Below, one piece after another: positions 59,481-64,000 of a stretch of DNA of 64,000 nucleotides. Both the position numbers and the translations under genes were made by a program. This DNA comes from Protopterus annectens (taxonomy: Eukaryota > Chordata > Ceratodontiformes > Protopteridae), in the NCBI RefSeq assembly GCF_019279795.1, contig NC_056732.1, positions 181,302,354-181,366,353 on the forward strand, given 5' to 3'. The notes under the pieces are model-generated. The model was not told where the DNA came from. It did not search any database and saw only the letters and a list, made by a program, of their open reading frames with translations. Each line of letters starts with the position of its first letter. Positions within the stretch are counted from its first letter, which is position 1.

Positions 59481-61590
59481 AACCAATAGTTATTCTAATC
59501 ATGTTTCAAAACTTTCAGTATGTTGAGTCTTGTGAAGTCAGATGTTTGCATCCCAGGATTGCAGATCTGTACATGTAATCAATTTCAAGGAGGCCCATCC
59601 CTCCTTCAGAAGGGGGAATATGTAATGTTGGTATGCACTGATTTTTTTATAAATCATTTGGAGAGCATGAAGCATCCTTTTTGTTTTCCTGTTTAATCTA
59701 TCCAACACGTTTTGGGGCCAATCATCTCACAACTGTAATTTGGGAGAGGAAGAACAAATTGAGTTACAGCTTGAATTTTGTTCCTAGAGGTCAATGCTGT
59801 TTTCAGGATTAATTTAAGCTTTCCAAAATACTCCTTACCAAGTTTTATTTGCTTTTATTTGCATTTGTTCATGTTTTATCGATCCTTAATCTATTGTCAA
59901 ATAGTTATATACTCCCTCTTGCTCAAGTTCTTTCATATCACATTCTTGTCCCAAATTGATGTTTTCTTGGTGCTGCAATTGTCCTGCTTTGAAGGTTGCT
60001 TTTGCACATGTATCAAGACCAAATGGTCATGTCATTCTGTTATCATCTGAAAAAGTTTTGACAACTTGTCGTTGTGCTTTCAGGTCTTCCTATGATAAGC
60101 TATACAGTTTTGCATCAATCGACAAAGAGAAGATGAGAGGTCTTTACACTGTTTGTTTCTAGGAGCCAAATTATAAGGCAAGAAAGAATAGCAGTGGTGA
60201 CAGTCACCCCGGAATTCCCCCCATTTAATTTTTATCCCTGGAATAATAATTTGTCCTTTATCATAGCTTAATTGCAAAGAGGTCTGCCACTGTTTCCTCA
60301 TCAACATCACTGTAATGTAGTCGATCAGTGTAAAGTATATGATACATTTTTAAGCACTCTTGTCCTTGAATGTGCGGGATACTATCAGATTCTTTTTTTG
60401 AAGTCAGTCCATGCCCTACTTAGATTCTTGCCTCTTTTACAGTTCTCTAGTATGACTTTAACAAATGATCCTTTGTTCCATATGACCTTCTGTATTGCCC
60501 ATTTGTTCTACTGCCATAATTGAGTTTTCTTCTAAACGACTATAAACTCTCTTAGCATCAGTTCCAGTGCAGAGTTTATACATCGTCAGAACCAAGGCAA
60601 GTTACTGGTTTAGGGTAGCATGCAAGTTCACTGTTAAGTAGGAACATTGTTTTTCCTCCTCTTAGTTCCGTTGGTGCCTGTTTGGGGTGCGTATATACAT
60701 AGTTATTACTCGTGGATAAATCTTCGTGCAAAGATGTTAATACTTTTAGGCAGACGTTATGTACTGCATCTGGGCCTGGGGTTTTCCAATTATAGGATTT
60801 GACTTTGTGTTAATCTCTGGCTGTTAAGTCATCCCATTTCATATCTTGTCCCTTTAAACTTGTTATTCTTTACTTCTATCCATTTAGCATCTTTGTTATG
60901 TTGCGCATGATCTTCGTAAGTACTTCTCCAAAATGTATCTGTTTTTGTCAATTCCTTTTACCTCATTTCCAAATTCTCTAAAAAATTGTTGGGTCATCAA
61001 TAAATTGCTTATTTTGTACTTTTTCCTTATATTTATCTGTGTATCTTCTAACTTATTCTTCCTGTGCTGAGATTTTTACTTTATTTGCGATAGTACATGA
61101 TACATCCTAAGCTGTTCTAATACTGCACACTACCTTTATCACATCTATCTTTGTAAGTATTTTTGTAAATCTGTTCCCTCTTCTGTAGTCAGTGACACAG
61201 TGACAACCCCTGTCTCAATTGCTTTATAGATACTTGCTTCCATGATGGCATTGACTTTCTCACTTTCCTTTCTCTCACTACCCTGTGTTATTGTGGCTCA
61301 AAAACGTTATCAGTTATCAAATTAGCTGCATAGTAATATAGCCTGTTTACTTCTGTTATATCACATGAATCTCTATGGACAGTCCTAATTACTTGTTTCA
61401 CTTGTTTTATCAAACAAACTTTCTGGGATTTACTGACCTTCTGAAGTCTGTTTTCATAATTTATCTTACTAATGTCTCTCGCTACCAAATCAAGCAACTC
61501 TTAGCTCATTTTCTTCTAAACTGAGGACACATTTTTGTTTTCCATTTTGCAGTGAGCATTCTATACAAAGTTCTATAGCATCTTCCTGTG
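59480..61590 (-). mobile_element. R4/Rex6-like LINE (copy B), C-terminus missing
   Basis: Homologous to copy A in its RT part: the thumb text at 59570-59720 matches 57640-57790, and WQTSLQLSYDKGQIIIPG (60080-60310) matches 58290-58330. Here FRGD stands for the F-Q-G-D motif. It extends further 5' than copy A: 60450-60620 reads as an RT finger region (MYKLCTG, VYSRLEENSIMA in broken frames), and frame 61288-61497 may belong to the N-terminal domain. The CCHC finger and endonuclease are absent. It ends a few bases from the start of the second duplication-B copy. Confidence 0.7.
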
Positions 61591-62424
61591 GCACACTGTT
61601 GCAGAATGTCCAGATTTTTGCCTCATATTTTTGGTGCATCTTTCATAAAATTATGGTTTGCTGGCAAATTAGTGGCAACTCATTAAAGATTGAAGTCAGA
61701 AAATAAAGACAGACATTTGAGTTTCAGACTTCATATCCTTCAGAAAATTCATGCTAATGTAAAACCTGTTATTCTATTAAGATTCTAAATTTGTAAGAGC
61801 AATATTTAAACATTTTCCCTATTTTGTGCCTTTGTCCCACTTTTACTTATGGCTTTCTCCAGATTTCTTGCTCTAAGAAGTTGAGAGCAAGGGACCCCGC
61901 ATGATTTTTTGCAGGGGGATGCAAAACCCAGAGCCCCGCCCATGCAGCCCTGCCCATGCAGCCCCCCTACCCCACAGCCCTTCCCCCTACCCCATGCAGC
62001 CCCACCCCCCACACAGTCCCTCACATACACACACAGCCATTCCAGTGTCCCATTACTTGGCTATTTCTCCCCATTTGCCACAGACACTGTTCAAATCTAT
62101 CAGTATGCATACTGTCTTATGCTTTACTTCTACAATGATTACAGATATTTGGATTTAATTTACAACTTTTATTTCAAATTTTATAGCAGAAACACTGCGG
62201 CACGTATTTCACATTTACTAAACAAAGCAACAGTTTTGCAATGAAAACAGACTTAGCATTTAAACTTCTCTGCTATTGAAACTCACATTGATTGAAACAG
62301 CATTGAAACCCACATTCAAAGAGAACGCATCTGGGCAGTGGCAGGTTAAGTTTACCTTTGGGCTGTTTTCAAAGCATATCAAATGCACACATTTTTAGGC
62401 CCATGCAAAAGTATGGTGATTCAT

Positions 62425-62590
62425 GTTCCTGATGGGAGATAGGAAATTCACCCCGGGGATCACTTCTGTGGCTCTGCTTGACAGTGGCACAGGAAAATAA
62501 TTTTCTTGGGTGGCGAAAGCCAGGGTACCTTTGGCTAGGCTTATATAGGCCCTAGGGCCAATAGCCTAGTACCTACCTATGAACCTATAA
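62425..62590 (+). mobile_element. CR1-type LINE 3' terminus (duplicated copy)
   Basis: Same as 54960-55130 with a few differences (ggaaaataattttc here, ggaaaattattttc there). Confidence 0.85.
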
Positions 62591-63002
62591 TTGAATTATA
62601 TCCCTTGTACAGCACCTGCACCACCTGTTAGAGTGTATTTTAAATTTACAGTTTTGAACATTTTCCAGTAAGCAGTGAAACAATTCAAAACATATGAACC
62701 AGTAATGGCAAACTGCCTAGTTCAGAACATTTCAAACATAAAAGGCCACTCAAACTTCTATCATTATAATCCACCGATATTAGTCCATATGCACAATCTC
62801 TGCAGTCTGCAGAAGTCATCTGAATTCCACATTACAAAGATCTGAAACTAATGAAGAGATTGTTGCTATAAAACATACATTTCAGTGTTTCATCTACAAA
62901 TGTAGTGCCCATTGCCCTAGAAGAATAAATTGCCTATGTTACATTAAAAGAAATGGTAAGCTGGTATATTGCAACAGGGAATATGTGACAAGTTGAAAAC
63001 GA

Positions 63003-63160
63003 GGTTCATAGTTACTAGGCACCAAAGGGACATACTCAGGACAGGACTACAGCACCCCATCCCCTTAAAATACACATTTACACGCTGTGGGAGTAGAAGC
63101 TACAGCCCTCTGTATCAAGATGCAAGTATGCTACCTGCTGTGCTACTAACACTGCTTTAA
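63003..63160 (-). mobile_element. Probable tRNA-derived SINE (duplicated copy)
   Basis: Duplicate of 55540-55695, with one visible base difference near its edge (gttact for gatact). Confidence 0.35.
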
Positions 63161-64000
63161 AATTCTATACTACAATGATACCATTTGCTAAACAAAAGAG
63201 TTGCATATTTTTACAAACCTAGCATGATGAGCAGCAGTAAACTTCTCTTCCCTTGAAGCTCTCAATTCCTTGAAAATAAATTCCACCTGCTAACTCTAAG
63301 TAGGTCATTTCAGACACACACACACACTTAACCTATTAGTAAAAGAAATCTGGACAAAGTCTAAAATAAACGGGGACAGATTAAAAATATTGATCTGATG
63401 AACTTATAAAGTTAAGTTGCTAGAATAACACAACAGGATTTGTGTTAGTAAGCATTTTTCTAAAGGATATGACACATAAAACTGAAAATGTCTGTCACTA
63501 ATTAGCAACTGCAATCCTTTTCAGGTGGAATATGAGGCAAAAGTCTGGACGTTCTGCAAAAACCTGGATAGCTGAGGCATGGCCCATGGGGTATACTACC
63601 TTCCTCTGATACACACCCCTACCTGTCAATCTCATCTCATAGCACAAGTAATGTGCAAGGCCCAAAACTGGGAACACATTGAGAAAGTTGCTAGAATAAA
63701 AGGATTTGTGTGAGAATGCATTTTCTGAATGATATGAAGTCTGAAACTGAAATGCATGTCATTATTTATTAACTTTAATGGTTAGCTCGTCATCCCAGTG
63801 ATTTGTACCAAAAAAAAAAAAAGATTTTTATGAGGAACAGACTAAAAATATAAAGCAGAAATCTGGACACTGAAAGTCTGTACATTTGACAGGTATGACA
63901 CACATAAATCTCCCTACCTACCTTGTAGTACCTTCTTAGAAAGTGAATAGATGGATAGAGCAAATCTTTTGGGTTTCTAGCATCGTGACAGGAATGTACT

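Larger units (their letters stand above)
61601..64000. repeat. Duplication B, copy 2 (continues past window)
   Basis: Repeats 54138-56531 in the same order and orientation, up to the last base. Since the first copy is followed by the R4-like elements up to 61590, a tandem duplication of a ~7.46-kb unit is the simplest reading. The start point lacks the outer catacctctcaag end present at 54113. Confidence 0.95.

Overview
This window looks like intergenic or intronic DNA from a large, repeat-rich vertebrate genome. I found no host gene with recognisable exons and no rRNA gene, tRNA gene or CRISPR array. Nearly every coding signal is a decayed transposable element. The mix is CR1-type LINEs whose ORF1 carries an SGNH/GDSL esterase, an L1/Tx1 LINE, R4/Rex6-type LINEs, RTE pieces, a Penelope-like element, V-SINEs and a class I-like endogenous retrovirus. 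That combination fits an aquatic non-amniote vertebrate. A lungfish, or another fish or amphibian with an expanded genome, is my best guess; this is inference from repeat content, not proof.

Layout. 1-5.9 kb: a minus-strand endogenous retrovirus with relics of integrase, RNase H, RT, protease and nucleocapsid, plus an LTR with TATA and polyadenylation signals. 6.1-10.8 kb: three plus-strand CR1 pieces laid end to end. 10.8-11.8 kb: CA/TA microsatellites around a TIR element that carries a telomere-like ~69-bp minisatellite. 12.3-15.6 kb: a LINE relic, a TATAA microsatellite, nested TIR elements and a foldback element. 16.5-25.9 kb: two V-SINEs, an RTE endonuclease relic, several CR1 fragments on both strands (one with a 390-codon open RT frame), and a Penelope-type terminal fragment with a possible hammerhead ribozyme. 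26.2-29.3 kb: CA/GT repeats, a palindromic MITE, two convergent CR1 fragments and a tRNA-derived SINE. 30.1-34.4 kb: the best CR1 copy, nearly full length, with a zinc-finger/esterase ORF1 and an endonuclease-RT ORF2. 35.9-38.6 kb: L1, RTE and CR1 fragments plus a MITE with a 9-bp target duplication. 38.7-48.2 kb: an L1/Tx1 element and a CR1 3' end, most of which is tandemly duplicated (about 3.65 kb period). 48.6-50.7 kb: a Penelope-like element split by a V-SINE. 50.7-53.2 kb: a minus-strand CR1. 54.1-64 kb: a second large duplication (period about 7.46 kb) whose unit holds a TIR repeat, a CR1 3' end and two minus-strand R4/Rex6-like LINEs.

No genes cooperate in a host pathway here; the relations are between elements. 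LINEs would supply retrotransposition machinery, SINEs parasitise it, and later insertions and tandem duplications rearrange older copies. The most noteworthy features are the two recent-looking tandem duplications, the minisatellite-bearing TIR element, three TIR/foldback elements sharing one core, and the ribozyme-like motif.
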